From Tamarix chinensis (Eukaryota; Streptophyta; Magnoliopsida; Caryophyllales; Tamaricaceae), in assembly GCA_030549775.1 (NCBI GenBank), contig CM060177.1, forward strand, positions 67,757,638 to 67,821,637: a stretch of DNA of 64,000 nucleotides, written 5' to 3'. Shown piece by piece: positions 25,109 to 35,949 of this stretch. The position numbers were made by a program, and so were the translations under genes. The notes under the pieces are model-generated. The model did not search any database. It was given only the letters and a program-made list of their open reading frames with translations, and had not been told where the DNA came from. Numbering within the stretch: the first letter of the stretch is position 1; each line of letters opens with the position of its first letter.

Positions 25109-28100
25109 TGTAATACCCCGTATTAATTACTCTTTAAAATAGACTCATAAGACTTAAAGTTTTATTAGTAGGCAAAGTAAACCATAAGATTATTAATATT
25201 TTTTTTTCTTTTCGATCGCCTTGTTATCTTGAGTAGTTCTATAAATATTAAGTTATAAAAATAACCCGGACTAAGTGTGAAAAAAGGTAGAGGAAGTTAA
25301 AAATTTATGTCGTTAATAATACCGATCATAAGAGGTGAGTAATTAAAAATAGAAGGGGATTGTAAGAATAATAATAATGTTAGCAATAATTTCAAATAAA
25401 ATGGAATAGGGGAAGTGATAAAATAATGATAATAATAATAATAATATTGGTCATAATAATAATAGTATCATGATTTACTTTTGGAGAAGATTAAACCTTG
25501 TTCAAGTGGTAATTCTTTTTTTTATAACCTTCTTGTTATCTACTACCTTAGGAGTTTTTCTTTTCTTTTCTTCCTAATCCTTTCTCTAATCAATCTGCAC
25601 CTTCTTCCCACCCTCTTCCCCACGTAAAACCAGCCCAAACCACCCCCAGCAGGTCGCATGACCTGCAGCCCCCAAACCATGCACCCGTCACCTTCCTCCC
25701 TTCCCATGCATAAGTCTTTTCCACCCAGCCCTATCCCCCTCTTTTGCAGCCTTTCCTCTTCCCCAAACACAGCCCTTCTCCTCCCACAACCTCACTCCCT
25801 CTCACGCCACCCCAGCCTGCAAACTTTGGCAGCCATCACTCAACCATCTTCCCTCACATCACTCACCACCTGCAGCCTCTACCCTTCCACACTCAACCTC
25901 CCATCCCCTAACTTGCAGCCTCATCCTTCCTTCCACCAACCTGCACCCCTACCATATCCTTCCTCCATCTACCCACCTATTTTCCTCCTTTCCCATGCCC
26001 TTCTTCCCTGCAAAAATACAAGCAAATCAGTCCAGCCATAGCCATCACGTTACCAACCTTATGCAGCCCCAAAACCCCACGTAACCCCAGCCCCTCCATC
26101 AAGATACAGCCTGTATCTTCCCCCCTTCTCAACCTCTGCACCTAACCTATTATTCCATCCACCTATCCCTTCTTTTTCCTCTTTTCCCCATGCATGCAAC
26201 CAGCCCTTTTCCCTCCTCAAAAGCTTCGAAACACTCTCCCCCAAAAACCAACCTGCAGCACCCTTCCCCACTCACCCTTGTAGCAGCCCATTTCTCTCCA
26301 TCTTTTCCCCCCTTTTATTTGAGTCCCAACCTGCAGATATCAGCCCATTTCCCCCTCCCTTTAATCCCTCTAATTTGCTCCTTGTAGCCCCTCTTCCCTT
26401 CCCTAAATTCCATTAAGAAAACAAAGGTAAGTGCAGCCCCAAAACTCCCCTCTCCCCTCCACCGAATTTGGTTTCAAAATTCTTCCAGCTTCTAACTTAT
26501 GTTCTACCTTCTCCAAGCAGCCATTTTCCTTCCCCAAGTAAGCACTCTATCCTCGGTAAGTTCGGTGCTTAAATTCATGCACCAGCTGCCTCATTTATTC
26601 TTCCTAATAATTTTCAAGTATTAGCCTATGTAGGTTGTATTTTGATTATTTTATTTTGCATAAATATTAATGCTTGTAGTTTGGATGGTGTTTCCACTTC
26701 TAGGTAACCTCGACCTCACTTAGAGTATTTTTGGAGGAAGCTCAAGGTAAACCCAACTAACCCGAAGATGGTAGAATTTTTATGTGAAAATGATAAGCTA
26801 GTTGCTAGGACTAAATCATGATAGAATGTATATAACAAATTATCATATGTTTGTGGGAAATGGGAGCATGATGTATTTCTTTTCTACATGAATACCATGA
26901 TGTGTAAATTAACATGTGTTATCATGCAATCTTTTCATGTGCCTAAGTGACATTCTAAATATTTGACGAAGTATATGATAATGATAACGAACTTGAATTA
27001 TGCTAGTAAAATGAGATGAATATGTCTAAGGTAAAATGTAGTTTATATGGGAGCATGTTGTAGTTTATTCATACATGAATATAATAAAGTGTAAATTAAC
27101 ATGTGTTATCATATAATCTTTTATATGCTGGAGTGATATTCTTAAATGTGAAAAAGTGTACGCTAATGGTAACGAACTTGGTTTTATGCTAGTATAATGA
27201 GACGGATATGTTTAAGGTAAAATGTAATTTTATATACCACGATTGTGTTGAGATTTGTTTGTGAAAAGTGTATGAGCCTATGAAATATTAGAAATGCATG
27301 CTAATAGTGTTTACATGTACTATGTATGATAAATGGTTAGGGATAATATGGTCCTTTGTAGTACCGAAGAAATTGTCGGATGTAAAATATCAATAACTAT
27401 TTTATGCTAGCGTTTCACGACAAATGGCTTGTGTAAGTAAAATCATTAAGGCAAAAAGTTGTTTCAAAGTGGATAAATGGATTAATTAAATTAAGTGTTG
27501 GCCTTAAAATAAATGTTGGGAATAATTGGATAATTGGTTTGAACTTTGAATCGAATAATTAATCGGGCTATGGCATAATGCCTAACCCTAGGCCGTGTTG
27601 GCTTGGAATGGTTGTGACCTTGTGGTCTTGGATGTGATGTTGTTTGTTGGTGGTTGACTAAGTTGAATGATGTGAATCTCGACATTCTAAAAAGAAATAC
27701 TAACCCGAAATTTCATAAGACAATAATTACTTAAAGAGAAAGACTCGAGTTGGAAAGGAATCTCGTGCCTCGGACTTGGCCGCCGAGTGCATAGTTTTGG
27801 GCCTTCGGGTCAAGGGGCTCACTTATGCTCTATAGGTATTCCATACACCCTATAGGGAGTACGCGTACTTAAGGTCTTGAGTTCTGAGGTTTTGTATGGG
27901 CGACTGTTATGTCGTGTGGCTTCCTTGGCGAGCTTTGCCCTGGAATCGAGTGATTTATTTTGGCACCACCCTCCTTGACGATCTTTGTCATGGATATGGG
28001 ATTGTATTCCACTTGAGAACTGCTATGAATTTTATAACCGGATTAGACACCCACCATAATACTTCTATAATAATCGGAATAGGAATGACTTGACCTTGGT

Positions 28101-28669
28101 GAGATTACTTGGAATATCACTAACTCTTCTTCTTAGGCCATAATGTATGGTCGTTGGTTAGTTAAATTGATTATGAAATTATAAACATGCCTTAAATGCC
28201 TTTGATGGAGATTTTTATCTAGCTCGTACTGTTAAATGAGATGTGGTTGTGTGTTTCAAAATCGTGGCCTTGCATGTGAACATATATTCTCTTTGAATTC
28301 CATACTTGCATGATGTTTGCTACGTGGGTATGCTACCTCTCCTTGTAATTTGTTGGACCATAAGAGTGTAAGGCAGACCATATATGACTTTTGCGTACTC
28401 TGTTGTTATTTTCTAAATGGTTAGTTATTTAATTCCTAAACAATCATTTATCTTGGATAATATGTCTTTTACAAAACTCTTGATTTCGTATTGCACTTCC
28501 CTGATTTTTGGATGGTTTGATTTGTTTTAAGCCTTAGCACTTGATGTAAGGATGGTGAAGAGACCAGACTTATGTCAAGTGTGGCGGTAACACCCACCGT
28601 TCTTTAATTTTTGCTTCCGCAAAGCATAATTTAAATGAAATTTTCAAGTCGTGATTTTGGGGTGTTACA
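25109..28669 (+). mobile_element. Solo LTR, 3.6 kb, giant-LTR Gypsy group
   Basis: Perfect TSD TTGTT (25104-25108 and 28670-28674). Termini are TGTAATACCCCGTATTAA and TTTTGGGGTGTTACA. In sense order it holds an AT-rich start with TAA repeats, a pyrimidine-rich block (25555-26570, many CCTGCAGCCC motifs), a middle AT-rich part, a segment at 27725-27990 aligning with 33680-33800 of the 30194 copy (AAAGAC.CGAG..GG.AA), and the conserved tail CCTTAGCACTTG...AAGTGTGGCGGTAACACCC. There is no internal region, so this is a solo LTR. Confidence 0.88.
25555..26570 (+). repeat. Pyrimidine-rich block of LTR
   Basis: Sense strand very rich in CCCTTCC and CCTGCAGCCCC motifs, with an open frame of 127 residues at 25658-26041 (Pro/Ser/Thr/Leu-rich, no domain). 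Positionally equivalent blocks occur in all the better-kept LTRs. Confidence 0.7.
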
Positions 28670-29400
28670 TTGTTCATGGTGATGATGCCATAATTGGTGA
28701 CATCTATGATGACGAATTTTTTGGCGATGGTTAATGAATGCTTGATGGGGAGTGATGTTTCCAATAGCTAGGCCCACTGGTGAGAGTTATTACGTATTTT
28801 GGACTTTTTTATTTTGTTAGTTGTTTAAATATTTTATCAATGTGAAGTGTATTTAATGTTTTCAGCTTGTCATTTAACCTTATCACTATTTATATATATA
28901 TATATATGCTTATTCAGGTTAAGTAGTTGTTATGATTTGTCTTATAGTTCCAATCTTAGTCCTATACCTAATATTAACTAGGTGATGGCTCCACCTTTTT
29001 GTTTTTGGATGAGACATTTTCACCTTTGACCAAGAATTTACTTCTATTCTACTCTTTAAAAATGAAAATATTTAGTTATAAAGTTTGGGGGTAATACAAG
29101 TTCATATTAGAGATTTTTAGTTTCGAACATGGAAAATGAACTTAGAAAATCATATTTGAAAGTCTAGTGTTGAATCTTGTCTAGCTATTAAGAGGCAGTT
29201 TAGGGATGGTGAGGTGTTGGTGTTTTTTTTAGTGCTCTTAATTTTTTGATTTCTAAACTTTCTATTGTTTTAAAGTATATTTCCCATTTAATGCAACATA
29301 AGTATTTTCATTTTTATGGTGGGCAATTGACGCATTAAGTAGGTTGTGGTAAAAGTAAAATATAACATTGAATGTCACATATAAAAAGATGAGGGTACTC
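28670..29400. other. Unassigned flank, right side of solo LTR
   Basis: Begins with the right TSD copy TTGTT. It has a short TA run at about 28890-28908 and no readable gene. It may be the leader of the Gypsy element whose gag begins near 29400. Confidence 0.45.
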
Positions 29401-30188
29401 GACATGCACCATTGCAACCTCTAAATCTCATTCTAACACATGAGGATTGGCTACGTAGGGATAATCTCCATCATTCACCTATCTTTGATGATTAGGAAAG
29501 CCTAGATATATTTGAGCATTGGATTTAGGTTATGGAAAAAATATTTTTTGCATCACGCTATCCATATAGCAAAATGATTATTATTATAGTTCTTAGATGA
29601 ACTAATTCCTTATGGAGGGTATGAGATATTATAAGATGTTTCAAAATAGCTGGGAGCCCTTTATTGACCTTGCTACATTCTTGTTTTTACCCTATTCACA
29701 TATGATTATCAAAGTATGATGATTTTGAATCCTTACATTAAGGTTCGATGTCAATAGAGGACTACTATATGAGGTTCATGGATGTAGTTTAGTTGGCACT
29801 AATGGTTAAGGCAATTGAGGAGGTTAAGGTTCACCATTTTCATCTAGGGTTGGGGATATGGTACTAAAATCTTTTTGTCAGGGCTCATTCCCCTATCATA
29901 GAAATTATGTATGAGAAATTTCTAAAGGCTACTATTGTTATTCGCAATTGAGATGGTCTAGCTAGATGGTAGTGAATATTCCATAGTGGGAAGTGCCTTG
30001 ATAGGGCTAAGAAATTCAAGGTTAGGGGTAGATAGAGAATGAGGGTTATACACCAACATAGGGGATAGCTAGTGTAACACCGCTTGGAGGGACACTATTA
30101 CTATAGATATTAAGAGTGACATCATCTATGGGAAAACTATCACAAAGTCAATATTAGGTGCCGATAATGAGGCATGGTGTCATAGGCA
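29400..30188 (+). pseudogene. Gypsy gag remnant, left of inserted LTR
   Basis: Short frame-broken pieces match plant Gypsy gag: an HEDWLRRDNLHHSPIFDD-like start, EHWI.VMEKIF, then MSIEDYYMRFMDV (compare MTVQQYYTRFPEL in the gag at 17480-18270) and EEVKVHHFHLGL. Multiple stops show it is dead. Sequence resumes after the 30194-35239 insertion with protease and RT, giving the order gag-protease-RT expected of a chromovirus-type element. Confidence 0.7.
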
Positions 30189-30529
30189 CTATGTGTAATA
30201 CCCCAAAAATTTCAAAAACCTATATTTTAATAAATTACTTTTATTTGGAATAAAATTGCTTTAAGATTATTTATTTTAATTATTTTATGGATTTTGGAGT
30301 ATGTAAATTTGGATAAGAGTATTGAATAAATTAAAAATAAATATTTTGCTATTTATCATATTGTTTTATTTAAATAATTTTCTAAACTAATATTTTACCC
30401 ACTTTATCCTTTTTAAATTATTATCTTAGATTATAATGAATTAAATTATTAAATTAAATAATTTACCAAGAATATTATATTTTATGATTTTATAAATTAA
30501 ACTAAATTATTTTTCCTATTTTTCCATTC

Positions 30530-31770
30530 CCCTTTTTACCCTTTTTCCCTTTTTCCTCTTTCTTCTTTTCTTTTTTCTTTTTTCCTTCCTCCCTCGAGGT
30601 GCCTTGCCAAGCCAGCCCTCTCCCCCGCACGATTGGGCCAGGCCCGCTCCCCCAGCCCTGCTCCTCCCTTGCGCACGCCCGTCTCCCCAGCCCGCCTCCT
30701 TCCTTTATTTTTTTTCCCCTGGACCGGCCGGCTCCCTCCTTTCCTGCGCCGGTCCAGCCGCTCGCCATCCCTTTCTTCTTCTCCTCCCTTCTTCTCCCAC
30801 GCCCGACCATTCTTCTACCATGGTCGCGCATGTCTCCACCTGCAATCTGGCCACCACCTACCTCCCTCTCCCTCTCTCTCCTCCCCCGTCATTTTTCTTC
30901 CCTTTTCGAGCCAAACCGGCTCTTGGACCACACCCCGCGTGCCCCTGTTTCTTTCCTCCTTCTTCCCTGTCTCCCCCTGCCAACCGATAGCCCTGCCACC
31001 ATACCGCAGCACCGATCGGCCGCCTGCTCCTCGTGCCTTACCCTCTTCTTTTTCTTACCCTCACCAGCCCTTCATTCCCACATTTTTCGAGCCTATCATC
31101 CCCTTCCCAAGCTCCCTCCTCTCTCTTTTCTCCTCCTCCCATTCGTCCCCCTTTTTTTTTTATCACCGCCATCCGCCGCCGCCTGAACCACCTCTCCCAG
31201 CCCCTGCGCTGCCTTCTGCCACCGCCTACTACCACCCTGCACCACCACGCAGCCCCTTTGAGCCCTGTACTTCCTCCCTTCTCCTCCTCTTCCTTTTTCT
31301 CCCCAGTTTTTCCCCTTACCGCCGAGCCACCTGCAACTGCCTCTACCGCCGCCGTCTGGCAACCTTTGCCGCCACCCAACCCACCGTTCGACACCCTGCA
31401 ACCCCCTCTACAACCGCCATCCATTAGTTGGCCGAAAACAACCCCTGAACCCCTCCATTTTCCCTCTCTTTTTCTTTCCATCTCAGCCCCTCCACTTTGA
31501 CCCTTCTCGGCAGCCAACTTCGCCGCCTTGCCGCCGCCGTCTCCACCGCCCTATGCCGCCTTTAAACCACCTTTAGCCTCCACCTACACCCCCTCTTCAC
31601 TTCTGCACCATTTCCCTGCCTTGAAACCTCCCCCAACCACCTTCTTTTCTAGCCTAAATACCCTAACCCAAAAATAATGGATTTTGCTCCCTTCACCCTC
31701 TTTGAGCTTTTTCCCCCAAGGGTTTTGCATGAAACTCACGCTGCCCATGCAGCGTGAGCTCCCCTTCATT
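30530..31770 (+). repeat. Pyrimidine-rich, GC-rich block of LTR copy A
   Basis: The sense strand is almost purine-free over long runs and far more GC-rich than its surroundings. It allows open frames of 264 residues (30633-31427), 195 and 155, all Pro/Ser/Leu/His-rich and overlapping in different frames. That overlap is what skewed composition gives, not what a gene gives. Repeated CCGCC and CACCACC motifs occur. The partner LTR lacks about 340 bp of this block. Confidence 0.7.
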
Positions 31771-32384
31771 TTAAAAATTATTTAGCTAATTTTTAAGGTA
31801 TAATGGTATTTTATATTAAGTGTTTTACTAATTGAATTTTTATAAAGTTTTATCCTTTTTAACTTCTTATTTCTAACAAATATGATGGATATTATTTTTA
31901 GGTGTTGAGTTGCTAATTATGCTTGGTAAAATTTGATATTTTGCGGGATTAAGGTAACCGTTAATCCTCCCTTAAATATATAGAAAAACGCATGCTAGCA
32001 CATTTAGGGTTTAGTATGATTTTATGCATGTTTTGTATGCTTAGCATGATATGTATATGGTTCTTATATTGTTTGATAAAAAGAAAAAGCATGATAAATT
32101 TTGTGCCATATGCAGGTATGTTAAATAAAGAAGGAGTTTGAATATGGATAGAAATGTTAAATACTTGTTTATGATGTACCATGTTGTTAATGCATGAATG
32201 ATGTTATTGTTTAAGGGTATTTTAGTAATTATGCTTACGAGGTATATAAATCAATGTGTGTAGTTTCTAATGAGTATTATGTTGAAAAATGACAAGTTGG
32301 TGGACTTAGATGATAAAAATGAAGTATTAATATCATTATTTTATGTAGTGTTAGTAATTTCATAAAAATGGTGAATAATGGGGT

Positions 32385-33450
32385 TGAATGGAAATTTTAT
32401 AAGTGAAAAGGGTATTTCGGTAATTTTATAAGTAAAAGGGTATTTTGGTAATTTAAAAATAAAGGGGTTAAATGATAATTTATAAGTAAAGGATAAAATT
32501 GTAGGTTGTGAGAAAGAAGGGTAAAATGGTAATTTTGGAAGTAGGGGTAAAATAGTAATTTTGGATGAAGGAGGGCATTATGGTAATTTTGGAGGTAGAG
32601 GGGAAAAATCGTAATTTCATAAGTAAAGGGAAATATGATAAAGTTTATAAGTGAATGGTGAAGTGGTAATTTATAAGTAAAGGGGTAATATGGTAATTTG
32701 GGAAAGAAGGGCAAAATGTATGGTGGTAGTTTTCATAAATAAAAGGATATTATGGTAAACATGGGAGTAAAGGGTAATGTGGTAATTATGATAACGACAA
32801 AAGATAATTTAGAAATTAAATTATGATTGTAGAAGGGCAATTGGATAAGTATGATGCTATAGAAGGGTAATTTGGTAAATTAACCAATTAAAGGGCATTA
32901 TGGTAATTTTAAATATGGAGAAGGGTAAAATTGGTAACTGTAATTATGAAGAGGGGTAAATTAATTATGAGGAAGGTTAATTTGGAATTTATGATATTTG
33001 AAAAGGGTAAATGGCAATTAAAATAATTGAGAGAGGTAAAATGGTAATTATGATAAAGGAGAAGGGCAATTTGGTAATTTATCCAAATGAAGGGGCAATT
33101 TGGTAATTTAGCCGATTAAAGGGTAAAGTGATATTTATTTAACCAACTAAGGGGGCAAAATTGTAATCATGATAAGGAAGGAGGGTAATGTATTAGTTTA
33201 TCCGACTCAAGGGCAATTTAGTAATTATAACAAACGAGAAGGGCGATTTGGTAATATAACCAACCAAAAGGGAAATATGATAAGTGTAGTAATTATGAGG
33301 GGTCAATGGTGATCTAAAAAGTGTAGGAGACAATTTGGTAATCTAAAGTGGACGAGGGGTAATTTGGTAACTATGCAACCTTAAGGGTAATGTGGTAATT
33401 TATCAAGTAAGGAATGGATACTTAACAATTATATAAGTAAAGGGAAAATG
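32385..33450 (+). repeat. GGTAATTT tandem array in LTR copy A
   Basis: Roughly thirty-five degenerate units of about 25-35 bp with the consensus AAGGGTAAAATGGTAATTTT plus spacer. Homologous to 57405-58615 in copy B, with local gain and loss of units. Minus-strand frames through it (for example 32397-32714) are repeat artefacts. Confidence 0.85.
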
Positions 33451-33968
33451 AGTGGTTTGTACCTAACATGTCTTTGAGAGTGTGGAACATTATAATATGA
33501 TTAAATAATGCTGGTTAGCCAAGTAAGAGTATTTGATAATTAGTATGGCCTTAATGGTTTCTCTGCGATATCCTCGATAATCATCTGAATAAGAAACGAT
33601 TAATGATATCGGTACGATCGAAAGTGAATAAGTATCTGATTATCGTGCTTCTCGTGATCACCTTAAGTAATACACTATTACTTAAAGTGAAAGACCTCGA
33701 GATCGGGAATGGTGACTCCTTAGGGGTCACTACCCTTAGGACTTGGTTTAGTCCACGATTATTCTGGTATTTGCCGGTGTGCCTTTGTGCCCCAGCCAGG
33801 CCCTATATCTTACTCTTCCTAGCTCTACGGACCTCCTTAGGGGGTATGCATACTTATGGATTAGGTGTCCTTGTCGGTAGGGTACTGAGTTAGCTTTATG
33901 TACCAGTACGACCAGGGTACCTTCGCGTCCTTAGGTTCATGGTTGAAGGGTACTGTGAAGCTGATATG

Positions 33969-33985
33969 CACCGGTACGACCGGTG
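33969..33985. repeat. Palindrome CACCGGTACGACCGGTG
   Basis: Perfect 7-bp arms around ACG. It is identical at 59127-59143 in copy B. A related imperfect form (GTACCAGTACGACCAGGGTACC-like) lies about 70 bp upstream in both copies. It could be a protein-binding site or a transcript hairpin; this is undecided. Confidence 0.7.
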
Positions 33986-34119
33986 TACCTTTGTGTCCCG
34001 GGTTATTGATCTCCCATTCGAGGCAAATAAATATGATTGATGTGCTGATTAAAGAAAAGGAAAGATACTATTATTGAAAGTGGAATATTAATGAGCCGGG
34101 CCCAGATGATTATGATATT

Positions 34120-34575
34120 GAGTACCGGTCCACCGGTTATAATAGTTGTCCAGGAGTGTGTTGCCCTGGTATGAGATATTGAGTACCGGTCCACCGGTTA
34201 TAATAGTGGTCCAGGAGCGTGCTGCCCTGGTATGTGATTATGAGTACCGGTCCACCGGTTATAATAGTGGCAAGGAGCATTGTGCCCTGGATGATGATTT
34301 TATATATTCCGGTCCACCAACTAAAATAGTGGGGGTCTCGAGCTCAATAAAATCAGTTATGTTTGTGAATAAGGTTATGGAAAATACTAATCACTTATAG
34401 TGGAACACCATGTGAGTCGGGGCCAGACCGGTCCACCGGCAAATAATAGTGGTCAGGTGCGTTCTGCCCTGTGCGTTTACCTTTCGGTCCACCGGCAATA
34501 ATAGTGGTCAGAGGCGTTCTGCCCTGTGTGTTGACTTCTGGTCCACCGGCTATAATAGTGGGGTTCTCGCACTCA
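34120..34575 (+). repeat. ~60-bp CCGGTCCACCGG tandem repeat
   Basis: Seven units of the form GAGTACCGGTCCACCGGTTA followed by TAATAGTGGTCCAGGAGCGT and GCTGCCCTGG. The first three are the most alike and later ones are shortened. CG and CHG sites are well kept although the surrounding DNA is AT-rich. Copy B has the same seven at 59278-59730. Inverse forms occur at 19376-19725 and 44466-44740. Confidence 0.85.
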
Positions 34576-34842
34576 CATGGAAATAAAATATGATATTGAT
34601 TGAATGAGGATGGAATAATGGCTTAAGGCCCGAATGTATTGATCTTACACTATGACATGGCTTAAGGCCTAAAGTATCGACCGTGTCTTATAAAGTATTA
34701 TGTTTGTTATTGTTATGTATGCATCTCTCATTATTTATATGTGTACCTTGCATTGTGTGCCGTATGCGGGCCTGTCTTTAAGTGTTGTATTAAAGGGTTA
34801 CTCAATACCGTAGTACTGAAGGGATTCCCTTTATGGGGCCCC

Positions 34843-34859
34843 TGCCTATTCAATGGGCA
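34843..34859 (+). other. Conserved hairpin near LTR 3' end
   Basis: TGCCTATTCAATGGGCA forms a 6-bp stem with one G-T pair. It is preceded by the inverted repeat AAGGGATTCCCTT (34819-34831) and the palindrome GGGGCCCC (34835-34842). Same in copy B (59965-59981). Homologous positions in other LTRs keep the stem with different bases: ACTCATTGAATGAGC at 44204-44218, GCTCGTGGGAATGAGC at 19086-19101 and TGCCCTTTGAATAGGCA at 45145-45161. Confidence 0.65.
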
Positions 34860-35470
34860 GTGCCCTTGTAGGTATTTTCAGGTGCTACTCAAGTGGGTTA
34901 CGGGAAGGAGAGTAAAGAATTTTCTGGTATCGTTAGCTTTTTCTCTTCCTCATTTAAATTCTTGGTTTTAAATATTAACGTTGTTAAAGTAACCACCATT
35001 GGTGGATTTTATTCCTGTAAACGATTTGATGCGCTACTCTGAATTATGTGTGTTGAATTTCTTTCAAGCTGTATTTCATTTTCTTAGCCTTAGCACTTGG
35101 TACCGGAACGGTATGAGTGAACCGGTCTGGTACTAAGTGTGGCGGTAATACTCCCAAAGTTCACGTTTTATTTATCGGCTTCCGCTATTATCTTTTAATA
35201 AAACAAAATTTTTCAATAGTGAATTTTGGGGGTGTTACACTATGAGTGCATAGTGATCATGATTTGAAAACCTTCGTAGAGAAAAATATAGGCATAGCTT
35301 TCCATGCAAAAACCATAATAGTTGCACATAACTCATAGCCCAACATCAAATGTAGCTACTGGTGCTTCTTGATAGAGTGTGTAGAAGCTCTATGACTATC
35401 AAGCTGATTAAGGATTAAGAATTATTTGAGGAGCCCCAGTGGGAAAAAGTTTGAATGTTATTAGCTAATC

Positions 35471-35850
35471 TAAGAATGATTGTCAGGCTATTGTGGTCAA
35501 TGGTACATTTAATATGTCTTCAATGCTAGCATATGCACTCTTTGATTTAGGTACATCACTTTCCTTTTTATCTACAACTTTTGTAGTTAAAATTCATTTA
35601 TCACTTTTGACAAGCATATCCACCTATATGGTGTTCCGTTCGAGAGTTGTTATTGCATGTTCTAAGTTGTATAGAAATGTGACACTAATGATGAGCAAGG
35701 GTAAGCTATCCATATACCTCATTGAGATAGATATGAGGGATTCTTATGTGAATTTAGGTATGAATGCACTTATGAGATATAAGGTTGATATAGATTGTGC
35801 ACAAAAGCATATGGTTCCTATAAAGAAAAAGAGTATTAGGGTTTCCTATT
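35471..35850 (+). pseudogene. Retroelement aspartic protease remnant
   Basis: A single frame of about 120 residues with the plant Gypsy protease layout (RVP_2 type): VVNGTF, then ALFDLGTSLSFLSTTFV near residue 15-32, then a middle VVIACSKLYRNVTLMMSKG segment, then DMRDSYVNLGMNALMRYKVDIDC. The family's catalytic triad D-(S/T)-G reads D-L-G here, so the enzyme would be inactive. It would have cleaved the Gag-Pol polyprotein. It follows the right TSD of LTR copy A by about 230 bp and is followed by RT in another frame. Confidence 0.8.
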
Positions 35851-35949
35851 AAAAATCCAAGATAGTGTGTGAGTTTCCCAATGCGTTCTATTAGGAGATT
35901 TCTATTAAGCCCTGGTACCATGAGGTAGAATTTAGATTAATTTATAGCC

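Larger units (their letters stand above)
30194..35239 (+). mobile_element. Solo LTR, 5.0 kb, copy A of the GGTAATTT subgroup
   Basis: Perfect TSD CTATG (30189-30193 and 35240-35244). Termini are TGTAATACCCCAAAAATTTC and GGGGGTGTTACA. In sense order: AT-rich start, pyrimidine-rich block (30530-31770), AT-rich spacer, GGTAATTT-type array (32385-33450), a conserved segment with CACCGGTACGACCGGTG (33969-33985), 60-bp CCGGTCCACCGG units (34120-34575), hairpin (34843-34859), and a tail with CTTAGCACTTGGTACCGG and TACTAAGTGTGGCGGTAAT. It has a near-identical partner at 55556-60361. It is inserted in a dead Gypsy element between gag and protease. No coding capacity is credible. Confidence 0.9.

Noticed and set aside
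30599..31500. Long overlapping open frames (264, 195, 155 and 128 residues) in the pyrimidine-rich block
   Set aside because: They overlap in several frames and both strands, are low-complexity Pro/Ser/Leu, have no domain, and are not conserved in the partner LTR. They are explained by skewed composition.
32385..33450. CRISPR array
   Set aside because: Units are degenerate and tandem without unique spacers, and the context is a plant LTR.
33603..33893. 96-residue plus-strand frame as a gene
   Set aside because: Lies in the LTR between arrays. The homologous segment of copy B (58750-59050) does not keep the frame open, and no domain is seen.
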